Shown: one piece after another, positions 43,201 through 58,200 of the stretch
Layout: every line of letters starts with the position of its first letter
Position numbering within the stretch: position 1 is the first letter of the stretch
NCBI RefSeq assembly: GCF_002443255.2
Contig: NW_019211457.1
Span: forward strand, 46,343,690-46,407,689
Length of the DNA: 64,000 nt
Origin: Varroa destructor
Taxonomy: Eukaryota; Arthropoda; Arachnida; Mesostigmata; Varroidae
Direction: 5' to 3'
Notes under the pieces: model-generated
Told to the model about the DNA's origin: nothing
The model's input: only the letters and a program-made list of their open reading frames with translations
The model's database searches: none
Made by a program: the position numbers and the translations under genes

Positions 43201-46200
43201 TTCCACGAAAGCTGCAACATTTAGTAACTCTATTAGCAACACGAGGTCAAAAGATTTTGTTTCACAGTTTGTCCTTTATATAAAACAATAATAAATCTGT
43301 GCACATACAATGCATGAACATATCTGTAGATTTTCATAGTAAATAGGTATCACTGGCGTTCTTGCCGAAAAAGGCTGAATGTCTTGGCACCGTGTTTTAC
43401 GTAAGTAACAGAGGAACAACAACAGATTTGGCACAATCAACAAAAAACTTAGCAACAATAACGCTTGAAGAGCCATTAGTGTTAGAAGTGCATTAGAAAG
43501 TATAAAAACGATGAGGCGCGGAAAAGCAAGGCTCGAAGGACTTCTTACATGTAAACGTATATGTTCAACTAAATATTGCGCTTGAGAACAAAGGTGATTC
43601 CTATAATGCTAATACATATCTGGCAAAGTAGCTAAAATACAGAGCACTTTTTAATAGAATTTCAAACACTCTCCACAGAGGAAATCCAAAGAGACGAGAA
43701 CACACCGTGTACCTATATGCTGATGCCATAGAGAAGGTATATTAAAACAAAGAAAAGGGCTAGCAATATTTCGCTTAATATATTAATTTTCACAGACGCC
43801 GCTTACATAATAAATTTTATTATAATAAGTAATATATATATACTCTTCCTGATATAAAACATTCATTAGTGAGAGTTCTGCTTTTTTGGCAGACTTTTAA
43901 ATATATAGTTGTATAAAAGTTCTAGGCGTTCAATTCTTCTAGTTTGTTTTGAATCAATCTTCACCTAGCTTCGATGAACAGGCGAGACTATTGATTAAGA
44001 AAGGCCTCACTTCCATAAGAAATACATCTGAATTGGCCTCATTTTTCTGTCGTCCGAAACAAAATGACATATCTAAGAAAGAAAGGGATAGTTAGGGGGA
44101 AAACGTAAATAAGTGAAACTAAGTCGTATATTTTTTCGGCGTCTGGCGTAACTTAGCTGCATAGAAACGTTAGGTGAGGTTAGAGTTTACCACTTGTTCA
44201 AGCAATTCCTAGTGAACAGTCATTGTTACGCAGGTGCAAATCCGGTCATATTCCTTGCAAATAAAGGACAGACAGACCTCACTCCGGATAGGAAAGAAAA
44301 AAGTTTTAAGTAAAGTGTTTACTATTGTTAATTCGCAAAAATTAATTAATAGGATTTATTAAAAAAAGAAACAACTGAATAATAATGATCGTCAATTACA
44401 GAGAAGCCGGCTGACATGCTCAGCTATACATCTGTGCTATCTATATAGAGATTCAGGTCGTTTCAAGTAGTGCTGACTGTATAAACGCCTACATTTCAAA
44501 GCCGACCAATAAGCATGTTACCCAATATATGTCCTGCCGTTCAACACATATTCATGGGCTTCCTATTTAGTGTGCATTTGAAGCGCCAATCATATAGGTC
44601 AAACTGAAATCAATTCCGGTTTACCAGTCAAAATTCGAGTTTTCCAAAGCTCTGAGATATTATCATTTTGGCAGCCGCTTTTTCATTAGATGGACGGACC
44701 GACCTGGTCTGAAAGTGAAGATCCCTTGACTAGTAATCATCGAAGGAACGAACTCAGCCTGCAACGTCGCGATGCTCATTCATCAATACACGTTTGCATT
44801 TCGCCGCAGCATCGATGAAGACGCTGTCAACGATGCTCAATATTACGCTAATAGCAAACGAAGCAAAGGACGCTTCCTTCAAAGCTTAACCCCAATGAAG
44901 AATCGATATGAGATAGCACGAACGAACCTACGTTTGGTGCTGTCACAGGATCAAGTTCGAGTCACTCAAGTAACTAAGTAATTATGGTTGTGAGTAAAGC
45001 TGCACAGTTGTGTCTATGAAACCCTATGATAAATAAGCTGTTCATGTCATTATAACGCTACGACCGTTATGAAGCAAGCGCTTTTAAAGCGCATAGAATG
45101 TGCCATACAACTTTCGTATGTTCCTATAATAGTCCATTTAGGACCATGTACGCTAAATTATGCGTCAATATCTATTTCATTCAAGTCGTATGCCCCTCCC
45201 TGTACCTATAAAAGCGGAATATACTCCATCTAGGCTCTGCTCAACCCAGTTAACTTGTCTGAATCGTCTAGATTTGCTGGCATTTATGGCTGATTTGAGT
45301 ACAATCCAAAGTCCGTTAGAAATATACACGACCCCGGTTACCCGTCCTGTTTAAACAGCAATGTTCCATGTAGCGGTTAATCTTCTATGAGTCGAATGTT
45401 ATCTACCCACTTCACAGTACACCTTGTAAGTGTTGATAGCTTTAGAGGGGAAATTAAAGCAAGTACTAGCTTTATATTAAAAGTTTTCTTTTTTTGTCAT
45501 ATATAAACGAATGTCGCTAAGCCAAGTACGCGCAATTTTGATCGATGATCTTCTGACTTTTCTGGTAACACCATAATCCTATCACTGTAGAACCTTTTCG
45601 GTTTTCTAGCGAAAAATTGTAACAAGCTTTTTTGACAGCCCTCCGTTAAAACTATGTACATTAAGGGAGAGATCGAAACAGATGATAATATCATGATGCA
45701 AGGCCCGAACTATATAGAGGATGCATACGAATTTCTCGTTTAGGCTCTCTCAGTGCCTTCCGGGTGGCTAAAGATGTATGCGATCTAACACTGAAGCATT
45801 TTTTAGCTTGAACTTCTCAGAAAGAAAGCGACCGAACCATCTTAAGGCCGCTTCCTCCGACAAGGTATGTTGGCCAAAAACAGCACACATTTGTTATGGG
45901 CCTGAACAGACTGTATGCCTTTATCGTAATACAGCTGTAAAGAATAGCAATTTTTTTAGAGAAATCTTACCCATTTTCGAGATATTAATTATTCTAAGTT
46001 TGAATAAATAATTTTATCACGTCTACTACTGCCAAATTTCAATTTTTAGACGTGATCCATACTCCCTGAAATCTGTGACATTAAAGCCACTTAGCTAGCA
46101 ATACGGGAAATACTTGTTCGACAACTTAATGCTATTGCGTACGGTCTAACAAAACCTTCAGTGATTAAAGGTCGCCTTTTCTCATTACCGTTAGAATTAC

Positions 46201-49200
46201 ATTCGAGTGGTATAGTATTTTGTTTTTTGTCCTTTTATATATCCCTTTCTGGAGAAAAGGCCAAAATATTCAGGCAGCGTTATTATATTCTATGTTAATA
46301 AGTATATTTATAGGTTAAATCTCTTCTACAGTGTTGGCCTTCGAAATTGTTTCGCTCACCCGAGCGTTTAGCTTCAGCGCACGTACTGCCAAAAGATAGC
46401 AACAAGTTCTTCCGCGGGCAGGGGCTATATTTTCGAAACCGAATGGACAGAGATACCGCATATTTGAAAAAATCATCTTTCTGCAGCTATTGTTACCATT
46501 ATTCTTTGGCTTTGGTTAACACCGCTTATACGTGGTTAGCAGATAAACCTACCAAGATCTTTCGTCAATTTATAGTATCGTTGGTCATGATGTCCTTGAC
46601 CCTCTAGGCTAGAGTCTGAGCGAAAATTTGGTAGAGGTAATATATATACATATATAATTTAGCTTTATCAGCGTGAATGTCATACGCAGCAAATGCATGA
46701 GGTTGTTAGTATGGATGTAGCCCTCCTGCGCACAGGTCTGAGATAAAAAAAAGTGACAACTACACGTGTCAAAGGCCAACGTCCTATTGACTTGACCTAA
46801 TCGGTAAGCTCCCGTATTACAATCCGTAAATACTTTCCTACTTCTAAATGTTTCTGACAAAGAACGCAACATTGTTATACTATTAAAGGGAGGGGATTTA
46901 CCAGTGCCTCGTTCATCAAAAGTAAATGGGTGCCAGTTTAATATTTCCGATTTAATTAATTTACAGTTTAGAACAATGACAGGCGTCTATCGTATAGCTA
47001 GCTGTTAGAAGGTTTTACGTAGAAAAAATTATGCAACTACACTCATCTTAGTGGAAAGTAACAACAACAACCGCTTATGCAGATACTTAATAATTATTAC
47101 ACATATCACACAGTAATTTTTATGGCAATACATAATTCCGATGCTCACTAGCTACGCACGTGAGTAGCAAATAATAGCGTCATCCCGTTTACTGTTATTA
47201 AAAGATAAGTATATATTTAGATACTCTAATACGGTCGTTTACTTTTTTATGAGACTAACAACGTATTATCATTAAACTCTCTTTCTAAACTGGCAGAGAA
47301 CGATTTCGTGCAACCGCAGCTGTCGCATAGTTTTGTTGTTCGTGGACTTGCAGTACAACAAAGATAGGCATAAGCCCCCTGCAGGGTACTCGACTACAGA
47401 ACCCGTATTATTGGACCTTTTTGGAGGACCTATTGGGCGCGATGCGAAAGATGCGTGTGCCTTATGTCAGGATGTCGATCGAGGACCTTTAAAAAGTAGT
47501 CCCTGACTGTGTATGTGAATTGGAATAACAAAAAGGCGTTAGCTTGTACTGTCTCCCCCTTTGGGGAGGTAACATTGAAAACTGCCTCAGAAACTCGTCG
47601 AGTAATGATATTTGGCTCGTCGTACTGAGCCAAACGTTTATATTTGTGCTATCTCAATGCAATGTGTTTATTCTACTCACGTTACCGAAACTGACGTAAA
47701 AGTTACTTATTACCCTAATAAACTGTTTACAGCTCTAGAATCGTCAAGTTAACAACCGACGCCATATTGTTGTAGGACTAATTATTACTATTCTAACTGT
47801 TAAATATAGTTGTTCCACATGAGTAGGGTGGATAAAAATCAACCGTAAATAATAAGTGCCTCAAAAGGTACCAAGTTGCTCGTTAAAGGCAAGTTCACTT
47901 CGCGTATGGTTACGAGTATAATTCGAAAAATTGGTACTTCAACTTCACAGATAGTGTACGCTTACTTTGTTTTCCAAAGTTTTTTTTTTTAGGAAATGTA
48001 CAATTCTACTTTGGGAAAAAAATCTTGAATAACAATCTAACTTTGAAGAAACATTTCATAAGTATTTAACGTGCGCCGCGTTTACCCAACTTAGCGCTTG
48101 TCCTAAATTTTAAGACACATTTAAGGGACTGAAAGAATTTTACGCACCTGTGTACACACGGTCACTCAAGTACAGAAAGACAAGTATCTCTGTGGATGCC
48201 GTAGAGGAGCACGTCTTGTTCCGACAGATAAACGCCCATGCCGCGCCGCTTTGCCTCTCTTTCATTTTTTTGTTTCCAGTTACCAACGTTTTGGACAGCA
48301 TGCCCTGAGGTAATGCCCAGTCCGGATACCCAGTCCCAGCGAAACCAGAAGCGGAGAAGACGGAGGGAAAGCAAAAATAAGACGGACATCCGTAAATAGT
48401 CCTCTTTTGCCCCTTTCTACGTGCTCACTGTACTTTGTGTTATTCTCACTTTGCTTTGCGGTCTTTGACGCTCGTAGTACTTGACCCCTGGCTTGTTTCT
48501 CCCTAGGCAAAACAGGAAGATAAAACATGTTGCAAAAACGGCATTCAGACCTTCCGGTCTCTGCTTTCTTTGGTCTTTGCCCTTCCGTGGGTTTCTTGAT
48601 TAGCCCCCAATATATTCCGATTTAAATAACTTCTTGCTTTTGCCCCCCCCCCCCCCACCTCTACGGTGGTCCGGCTCATCCGCGAAGTTTCGTTCTAGGG
48701 CAATCACATCATGCTGGAGATGGTGAAATAAGTATCGGCCTGAACATCGCAGCTCTCAGTTGATACAATCTTTTAGCTCGGTGTAATTCGGTTTAGCTAT
48801 TGGCTTCAACTAAAATCCTTGAGCGTGGCTTTTCAAAGAAGCAAACGAAATTTTATAGCGGACGTTTCTTGTCCTTCGAAACAGACGGACGCAATAAGTA
48901 ACAGAAAAACAATGAATGGACGGAAAATTTCTTGACTGAGACACATTGAACGCAATAGCGTGTGCGCAGGATCGCTGGAAAAGGGTTCCAGCTTCCCGGA
49001 AACGGCAACCCTTTTGGCCTAGAACACGACGAGCACTAGGATAGGAACAAAAGTGGGCGAGGCTCGCGCACGACCAGTAACCTTGAGTGACTGACGTTTT
49101 CCCTCAACGTCCCTAATGGACGCTTTGCACCGTGGGCGGTGAATTCTGTAAGGAGTAGCAGTGGTTAGTGTCGAGAGGAACGGGCAACAATAAACACTCT

Positions 49201-52200
49201 GCCAAAGTATGAAACGTTTTTTCTGACCAAGCTTAGAGATGGAAAATGGTGAATTGGATTGCGAAAATTAGCATGTCTGTCTTTTGTTGCAACAGGTAGC
49301 GTGGTCTAATTGAAACCTACCTTGTGCTGTCTACAGCCCGTCACGGACCGGGATGCTTTCAACAACGGCAAAACAATTTAATTATTGAGTGCGAACATAA
49401 TGACCAAATATAACTGTGTATTATATAAGGTTCAGAGTGCGAGTCGTATATAATTACCACAATTTCATTAATGCTCGTAGTTTGTAGATGCGGTAAGCAA
49501 TAATAGACAATTTATTAACACGATGCAACGAACCGGGGTGAGTTCAAGCGGCTGGAATGTTATCCGTATGGTTTTTACCTTTTTTTCGTTTAAAAGCCAG
49601 TTTCATTTAACCTTAGATGAAACATTTCGAGATCGGTCTATAGTTCGGGTCCATTTACAGATCGTTTCTCATATTGTATTGCAATATGTTGAAAGCTGAC
49701 TATTGTTTCATTCTGGTTTCAGGCTTCATTTTGGGTAAGGTATGGGCAGACGCATTTTTACGAAAACGTTTCATTGTCGGCGTCATGCTAATGGTATTCC
49801 AGCAAATCATCGCCATAAACACGGTTAGTATGACGAGGTCAAGGTGCATCATAATAAATAATCATAGACTAAACAAGATCCCGAAGTCTACTTCATGTCA
49901 CGAAGTAGTAAGGAAAATCCAAATAGATCATACAGCTCGTTCAGATGTAGAACAGTATTCTGGAAACTGGGGAAAACGCATCGATTTCATCAGAAAATCA
50001 GGGGTACTAGTATTCGCGTCCGATAGCAAAAAAGAAAGCTCTTAATGCTTAAGCAGTTATACTAAAATAAAATGCGCGGCGGGAAATGCCTTAAACTACA
50101 AACGACACACGCTACAAGGTTAAAAACGAGCTAAGTTTGTAAACGCCTAAGGCTGAGCTGACCCACCCTACTGAGAGGAGCGAAAGTAGCTGATTCGCCT
50201 TTTTTAGAGCTGTTTTTCAAAGTTAGGTACGGAGACGCGGTCTTCGTATAATATACCCATGTCTGTTTGGAATAGGTAGGTATATATATATATCCGCCTA
50301 CCTATTATAAATAAACTAATCAACAGAATGTTCTGCTTTTACATTTCCAATTAGGTAATGTACTATTCGGCGACAATCATCGAAATGTCTGGATTTCGAG
50401 ATAAACGCATCGCCATTTGGCTGTCGGCGGGTGTAGCCTTCTTCAATTTCGCCTTCTCTACTGTGGGCGTCTACCTTGTCGAACGTGTAGGTAGACGTAT
50501 CCTGACACTGTCATCTCTTGCCGGTAAATCACTAGATTTCACTTCTCGCATGAAATAGCAATTGCTAGAGTTATTTTTTTTACACTGAAGTTTGAACCAT
50601 CCTGGCAGGGTGCATGTTAATTATGGTTACCAGAACAACGCACTTAAAGACATGCGCGTTAACTATCCAGGTCACGCCATTTTCTCGTACATGTTACTTC
50701 ATCTTAACGAAAGACCTCAAAGCTTAGCCGTTTATATAGCTCACGTTCTCCATAGTTGACTCGTACTAAGTCACTTATTCTGAATGTTGTGCCGATGAGG
50801 CAGCTTCAAGGGCGGTTTAGATTTCGGAAACACCCAGATGTGCAAAAGCCCCTCAAAGCCACCTCCTTAGGCAGCGATGCCTACCAGAGGTAACAGTATT
50901 TTACAGCTACCGGTACCAGCTATTTTCAAGTTAAATTTCCGGGTTTACCTGTTTCTAAATTGTTGAGATGTGTCACTATTCGTAGTGATAACGTACCCAT
51001 CTTCGATACTTCAATCAATCAAATTTTATTTATTCACCTTTGCTAATAGTAGTCAAAAAGCGTGTCTATACAGGTTAACAATACAATATCCCGATATCCG
51101 AGAGAATGTATAGAACCATTTATTAGATGTGGTAAAGACTGTATCAGAGACCACAGTGGGACAACTTGGCCTTTCGCTATAGCAAGGAGTAACATAATAT
51201 CTGTCACAATTGCCCCCCCGCCCCCACACTTGCAACACAAATATCGCCAGGCTAATAAAAACCAGGCCTTCTACTGAATCTATGGTGGAATCTATACATG
51301 GGAAAACAAGTGAAGACATGTCCTCTTAGCTGATTTGTTTCTTATTATGCGTTGTTTTTCATCGTACCTAAAGTAAAAGAAGCCATATCAATTTTTGCTC
51401 CCGGCTTCTGAGAATGGTCTTGAAAGCTTCTGTTGCTGGGAGCTCAAAGTGACGACGTTTCGAACAGCGGTGGTGGGTCGGCCAGAAGGTAGGCGAGGCA
51501 ATTTCAGGTAACTCCAATTCTCTTGTTTGTGTAAACATGCTTTAACGTGATTTAATTGTTCGAGGTTCTCTGGGAGATCTTCCCCAACGGCACGCGTCCT
51601 ATATGTTGGGATCGGAGCTACCTTAAGGTCAAACGTCGAATGGGAATGGGTGCGAGGGGCAATCGAAGAAACGATTTGATCGTCCATGCGGCCATCACTG
51701 GTTTCTTGCGTCTTTCACAGTGACTCTTTTGCCGTTTGTTGAAACGAACAACGTACGAAACTCAGTTTGCACAGGCAAAAGCGACATGCCAAGGTACAAG
51801 GTATCAATAACTGCTGTGCTGCCTCTTCTCCTAAAACTTCATCGCCTCTTTCTTGGTCAGGTCTATAATCAGAGCCTGTTCAACCCGTATATTTCGAAGT
51901 CGTCTGTATACAAGCTGACACCAACTGATTTCCTCTAGGCCCTTCAACAATATTAAAGTTAAGAGTGGGCTTAGGTTGTCCCCCCTAAATCAAGCCAATT
52001 GTCTGCATGCGAGGCATGAGTTCAGCCACTCCGTCGTTGATGTTTGTTCTGTTCACTTGTAGAAGCGCAGCGAGAAGTTTATACAAATTCATAGAGACAT
52101 TTACCTTAGCGAGAACCTGCCGTTTGGAAGGCTGACTTGGAGTCATTAAACACGACACGTAGCTAATCACTTGGCGTAGCTAGTGCTTTCTTGATGTCGG

Positions 52201-55200
52201 CTATTAGGATCCTGCAGGTCGTTTCTATGGAGCGTTCTCTTCGTAAGTCAAGTTACTCCATTGGGATGGCATGTACGCTTTCTGTGTAGCTCTCCAGTCT
52301 CTTAGTTAGCAAGCCGAAGTGCAACTTTTAACAGACGTTTCGCTTCTGTATTCCTTACTATGATGATGGAGTAGTTAGGCCACCGTTTCCCTCAGAACTC
52401 ACTAACAAAGTAGCACAGGATTGAGGATATGTTAAATAATGCCGTTTACCGCGGTATAAAACGACATTGCCCTTGAGGTGCTCGTTGCAGCCTTTATCCC
52501 GACCGGCAACCTTCTTGTTTCGTAGGCTCTCAAGACCCTGCATTGGTTTCCGTATTGTGAAATCTTGTTGGAGGATATCGCGTTTATTAAGATCCCCTTT
52601 CCTCACCCCTCCCAGGCTGCAGCAAAAAGGGGAACAGCGCGAGGTACCATATGCCTTGACACAAAAATCTTTGAGAAGTGATGCATGAAGGCCGCGAGGC
52701 TAATCGGGCAAGCCGCCGAAATAGCGGTGAGACGCTAGTCACTTGTGTGGCTGACGTTCTACGGCATCGGCATCTTTCATCCAAATTTCACTATACAATG
52801 AACCTACATTAATAGTTGCCGGCTGCGCTTTATACAGTTTAAGGCCAACAGAACTTCTTTCTCAATATCTTCACTTTAAGCAATCAAATACTGTAACGAC
52901 CTAGTTTGCCAAATTATTTATACGCATTATCAGTTCAATAGAGAATAATGCCTCCTTTGGAGGTCGCCTGCCGACAAGGATCGGAAGGCCAATCCGTAAC
53001 CCAGACAAGAAGCCTTCACTGTTATGTTAGACTCCTACGAAATATTGTAAAATATTGGCATACAGCGAGCCATTTCGTTCGCAAACTGCAATAGTTGTGA
53101 CAGAAACGCAATAACAACCACCGTCGACCGAAGTAGCATGTTTCCTGTCGCGTCCTTGTTGGTGGGTTTTTGATGTACAGTAGAGGTTTCTCTGCCATTG
53201 AAAATTTCAAGTTGACATGAAACAGGCTCTTTCATGCGTATAAGGACGCAATTCCATAAGCATCTTTTCCATACATATGAGTCTAGATATGCATGCGTTG
53301 CTACATTGAATATTTACTTATTTAAAAAAGACACTTCGATGTTTACTCCGAACACACACAAGCTTGATGGACACTAAGTGCTTGCAAATTACCATGACCA
53401 ATATATCAGCAAGAGTTTCTGAAACAAGTGCTTTTTTGTTACCGTATAGTTTTGTACCCTATATTGGCCATTCTTACGTATCGTAAAATGGAGTCCACTA
53501 TATTTCTATTCTATTGATTTATTTTCATTTTCTCCTTTTGCTAATTTAGCATGTTTACAGCATGAGTGATAGTAAACATACTCGTATATTTATTAACCTG
53601 CTGACAAGCTAGCGAACGAACGGGGTCGTATCGCTGTGTAGGCGAATTTGTCGGATACTTTGTTCAACCCCGTAGAAATGGTGGGACCGAAACGGCCCAC
53701 CCGCACAATTTATCTTTGCCAGCAGTCTTCTTTTCTACCAAGTTCCCTAGATGAAACTAGGTGGAGCAGCAGTTGCAGCATGTTCCTTCGTTCGATCTTC
53801 CTACAATCTTTTATCTTCTTCTCTTCAAAGTTCATCCTATGTAATGGACTCGTGTGCAAGAATATATTTAGTAACTGTATATAATGTAAGCCTATATAAA
53901 TACATACAGCATGTAAAATACATACTGCTTTTACTGTAAATAGTACGTATAATTCGTGCAGTCGAGACAGCAGATACGCTGTATGTACTTTAGTCTATCA
54001 CGCTGGTTGAAAATATTCTTCCCATAGCTGACCCCATGAGTCTATTTCTGTTGCCTGAAGCCGATTTTCACACCAACGAAACTCGGACATCGACGCTGGA
54101 CTTGGTCATGCCACGAGGAATTTTTTCTTCACTAAATATATTTTTCTCTTCTTCCGGGGCAAAAATACGGGTAGAACCAGAGGCACATTAAGGGGGCCAA
54201 ATCAAGTAGAGCAGTGTACCGTTCATTTCACCCCTCCGTCACACAGTCCTGCGTACTAAACTGACCCACCGACTCACGCGTGAGGTGACGTACAGACGTC
54301 CCTCAGTCAGAGCCATGTAAGTCTTAGGGCCTGAGACCCCGATTCTACTAGAGCTCGCGACCAATCCCAGGAGAAATCGCTAAATTATGTTAAACAAGGT
54401 TGCTTCTTCCAGTGGCATCGGCCAGAAAAAAATAACGCGAATCGAATAGTTTTACGTGCTGTTATTTTGCCATCATTAATGTGATCTGAGCCGCCTGAGC
54501 CGGCGGGTCTTTGCGTCTGAGCGGATCACGACTCTTCGCCCGATAGGATATGCTGATTTAGCAGAAATATCCTTGTTAGTAACACTAACTGTTAGTTAGG
54601 AAAAGGTCAATCGAATATTATCCATAGTACATGCCTGCCCGTAATAGGTGCCTTTAGTAATTTTTACGCTCTCACATTTGATGAATATAGAAAAGATCTA
54701 TAAAATACGTTGGACAAATTTTAAACCAGCAATAGAAAAAATACATGGGTGGGACCTATTCATATAGTACAAATTTTACTTCAAGAAACGCATCTTTTAA
54801 ACGTATCTTTTATTCCGCCTTCAACAGGGCACACGAGGGCTATCCATGTGCGAATTTTTTCAGCCTACCCATATATACATCTCCATTATAATCGTAGGAT
54901 ATTGCATACTCACGGACGTATTTCACAGTTAAATAACGTATGCAATACACTATATGAGACGTAGGTGACCACTGTACAATACGTTGTCAATTGGCGCCTA
55001 TTCGCAGATAACCCTCAATTTCCAAAGACTGAACACTCTATCAGTTCGTGAGCTCGACTCAGCCCATGGGAGTGGCTCTATTAACCAGCTGACAGTATCC
55101 CATTTCTCTAAAACTTGTTAGCTTTTATAGACAACCCTAAATTGTTCTAAACCTGTTGGTTACTGGCAGTGTACAATCTGACTGGTTGTATCCCTTACTG

Positions 55201-58200
55201 ATCCGACCTTTTAAAGTAAGAGACAGCACGTAGTTTTAAAGTGTGTCAACGTAGTGAACAAGGTCGTTTAGTTATACAGTCGTCCTAGTGCGCTAGTCGT
55301 TGCTTTGCCGCCGCCGACGACGCCGATTTGACATCAGCAGCATATACCTTGTCAGCTACGTACGTAGGGTATGGACTTTGGGGGCAGTCTCGGGAGGGCA
55401 ATGGTCGTCCTTGCCCTGCAAAGGTCGCCGAAGCGACAGTCGTTGAAAGCTCTGTCAATCAGTCAGAGTACGTATAAAGCACCTCTACGAAGTAGGTGAC
55501 GTGCTTCATCAGAATTCCGTATGCTATTTATGTGTACGATACTTTGTTCGAAACTGCCAGCCTACCAGAGAAATATGATTTGAAAAGCCTCGATCAGATA
55601 GATTCTTTTTTAAAAACAGTCATCTATTTTTTGTGGTAATTATTTTGTCATAAATCTATCCGCTGATCAGTGAAATGAAGGAGTTTCCAAAACAGCCGTC
55701 ACCAATGCCTCTAGTACGATTCAGAGCAAACGTTCTATACATCAGAGCAAACGTTTCGAGTTACTGCACATCGTCTGCGTCTTCACAGATGCACCTCTTG
55801 GTATCTATCAGTCCGAAGATCTTTAAGAAGTAAACATTTTATACGGTTTAATCCGTCGTTGGTATATACGGGAAACTATAGGTATATATATATGTAAGGG
55901 TAGAAGTAAGCGAATACAGATATTTGCTATTGTTCAATAAAGGCATGACGTAACAGATGGAGATACACAAATGTCGTGCGCACTAGAACATTCTGATGTG
56001 TAATAAAATGCAAATTTCTTTTAGTTCAGTTAAAAAAAAAAAGAGCTTCTAGTTTAACATTTCCTGCTATAGATAATTGGTGGCTTTTATGGGTACTAGG
56101 CTAATTTATCTCTGTTACTGATATATGGTAGCTTTCAGCATGAATAATAATGACCACTAATACTGTGGTGAAAGAATACTATTCGTATACTGGGTTAGTG
56201 ACCCATTTTGGGTCTATCTATGAGTCGGAGCAACCGTTATGCGGTCAGCATTGACTCGAAAGGGCGTTCCACGTGCACGTTCCAGATCAAGGAGAAGTTG
56301 ATAGCTGGTTCCACCAACAACGATATAGCTTATGGGCTTATCGTCATAGATACAAGAGTTCGTGAGAAAATCTCGCGCGTAAACGTGTACTATAAATCGA
56401 ATGACCTTCAATATAGTTGAACGCAAGTGGCGCGCGACACTCTGCTCGAGGGGAACGACAAAGTAAAACCAACGAGCTTTTTCCTTTGACCTATTGTCAT
56501 TTTATTTGTTGGCCATATCAGGGACGGAAAAACCAGCATTGTTATGCAATGATGATGACCTTCAGTATTTAACAGCTCCACCTACCGGCAGTTGCGTCAC
56601 TAGGTTCAATTCATTCGTTTTATCATTAAAAACAGTTGACTCATCTATCGAGGCTATTTATCTAAACATAGTGGTAAGGTGCAAAACTGTCCCTGTGTGG
56701 TAAGGCAGTGCTAACATATTTGCCAATAAATAGAGGAACACATGGTGCTCTAAATTCAATATGGACACACTTCATTTTGCGCTGGCCGTTAGCCGTTTGC
56801 AGCAATAAGTAACGGCTATGTACTAAGCATAAAGCTAGAAAAATTGGGTCGGTAGGCCTGCCTTCTTTCAAATGTTATTTTATTAGGTTTATTCGTCATT
56901 TTGCTGTTGTTATTGTGTGGCCGCGTTGGATAATAATCGTTGCCTTTTTATGGTGAAATTTCTCTTCGGAAAAAAGGTAAACGAAACGCGTATTACATGC
57001 ACTGTAATGTATGAAAGTTTCATAACCTATCAGACCGTTTGAGTCTAAGGCTGAATCGAACTCAAATCCGTTCCAAAAGAGCCGAGTCTGCTTAACTTAC
57101 TCAAGATTCCTCATATACTAAAAGGCTTGGGTCAACTTGCCACGGAACGAAAAGTTCAGAAGTTCGACTACGAAACCTTGAATTATACTGTATTTTACTT
57201 GGAAAAGCGACTACGACACGGTTTTACCCTCATTCCCCTTAAATACGCAGTTGCTCGTAATCCTTTATCAACAAGAATATATATCTATATATATTGTTTA
57301 ACATTAAGAAATACTGACTAAGAACATTACGAAGGATTTTTGCATGTACTGCTATCATCCACATGTCGAAATCACGGCCTTTTAAAAGGACGATTAGCAA
57401 AGTTGTCGCTATGCGGGTTGCCTCAAATGCGATGGCAACCATGGCTAAGAAAGTTTCCTCTTCATAGAAGTCTTCTTCTAGTGAATCATTAATTGGCTGC
57501 ACACATGACGTATCATGTACGTAATTCTTGACAAAATTTTGCTACGTCGCTATCTTTTCATGCTTCCCGATTTTCGCTCTTTTTTTTTATTTGTTGATTT
57601 ATGTGGTTTTTTTTTCAATTTAGTTGGTATTTTCCCGTTAGCTTATGCCCTTTCCATAGCTGAATGTCTCCCTGCGAGCAACGGCTTGCATTAAATTCTT
57701 AGGCTGAACTGTTGCAACGCCCCGTCTTTCACCCAGAGCGAGGTCCTCCCTGACCCCTGAAGAGAAGCCATTGAAGCTTCTGCTCTTCGCTAACCAGAAG
57801 GATGATGAAACAAAGCACTGGCTAATTTAAAACAAGTTACGCTTTAGCGGAGCAGCAGATGAAGGAAACGAGCTGTTCTGCAAGCCAGCGCGCTCTATAG
57901 TGGAAAAGTTCGTGGCGACCTGCCATATTGGTAAGTGCCGTGTCCCACAAAACGGCTGCGCGTGTCACTGAAGTCCTTAGGCACGAGGGATCAGAAATCT
58001 GGCTGTAGCGCCAAACGCTCGTACAAACTATCCTGACAAGATGCCTCACGCCGGATAACGCAAAGAAAGAGATAGTGAAAGAAGTATTGGATGGAAGATA
58101 CGTTTGTCGCACGGCTTCAGTGCACTCAATGTAGGAGGGAAGCTGGTAGCGTTGAAGTGCGAGCAGAAAAATCTACAAAAGTGGCGATAATAGTCTTGAC

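Larger units (their letters stand above)
42557..49722 (+). other. Transporter intron 5 (7.2 kb)
   Basis: It runs from GTTAGT to a CAG acceptor, phase 1. It contains AT-rich DNA, unassigned frames near 42.7-43.0, 44.8-45.0 and 46.3-46.6 kb, the antisense frame at 47.4-47.6 kb, and a GC-richer stretch at 48.1-49.4 kb with a poly-C run. Confidence 0.85.

Noticed and set aside
48162..48528. Overlapping minus-strand frames of 75 and 82 codons
   Set aside because: They have no motifs and conflict with equally long plus-strand frames, so they are likely shadows in GC-richer DNA.
49824..50045. Long frame after exon 6 as real protein
   Set aside because: It leaves the conserved TM7 sequence abruptly. 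The GTTAGT donor and exon 7 restore the family sequence exactly.
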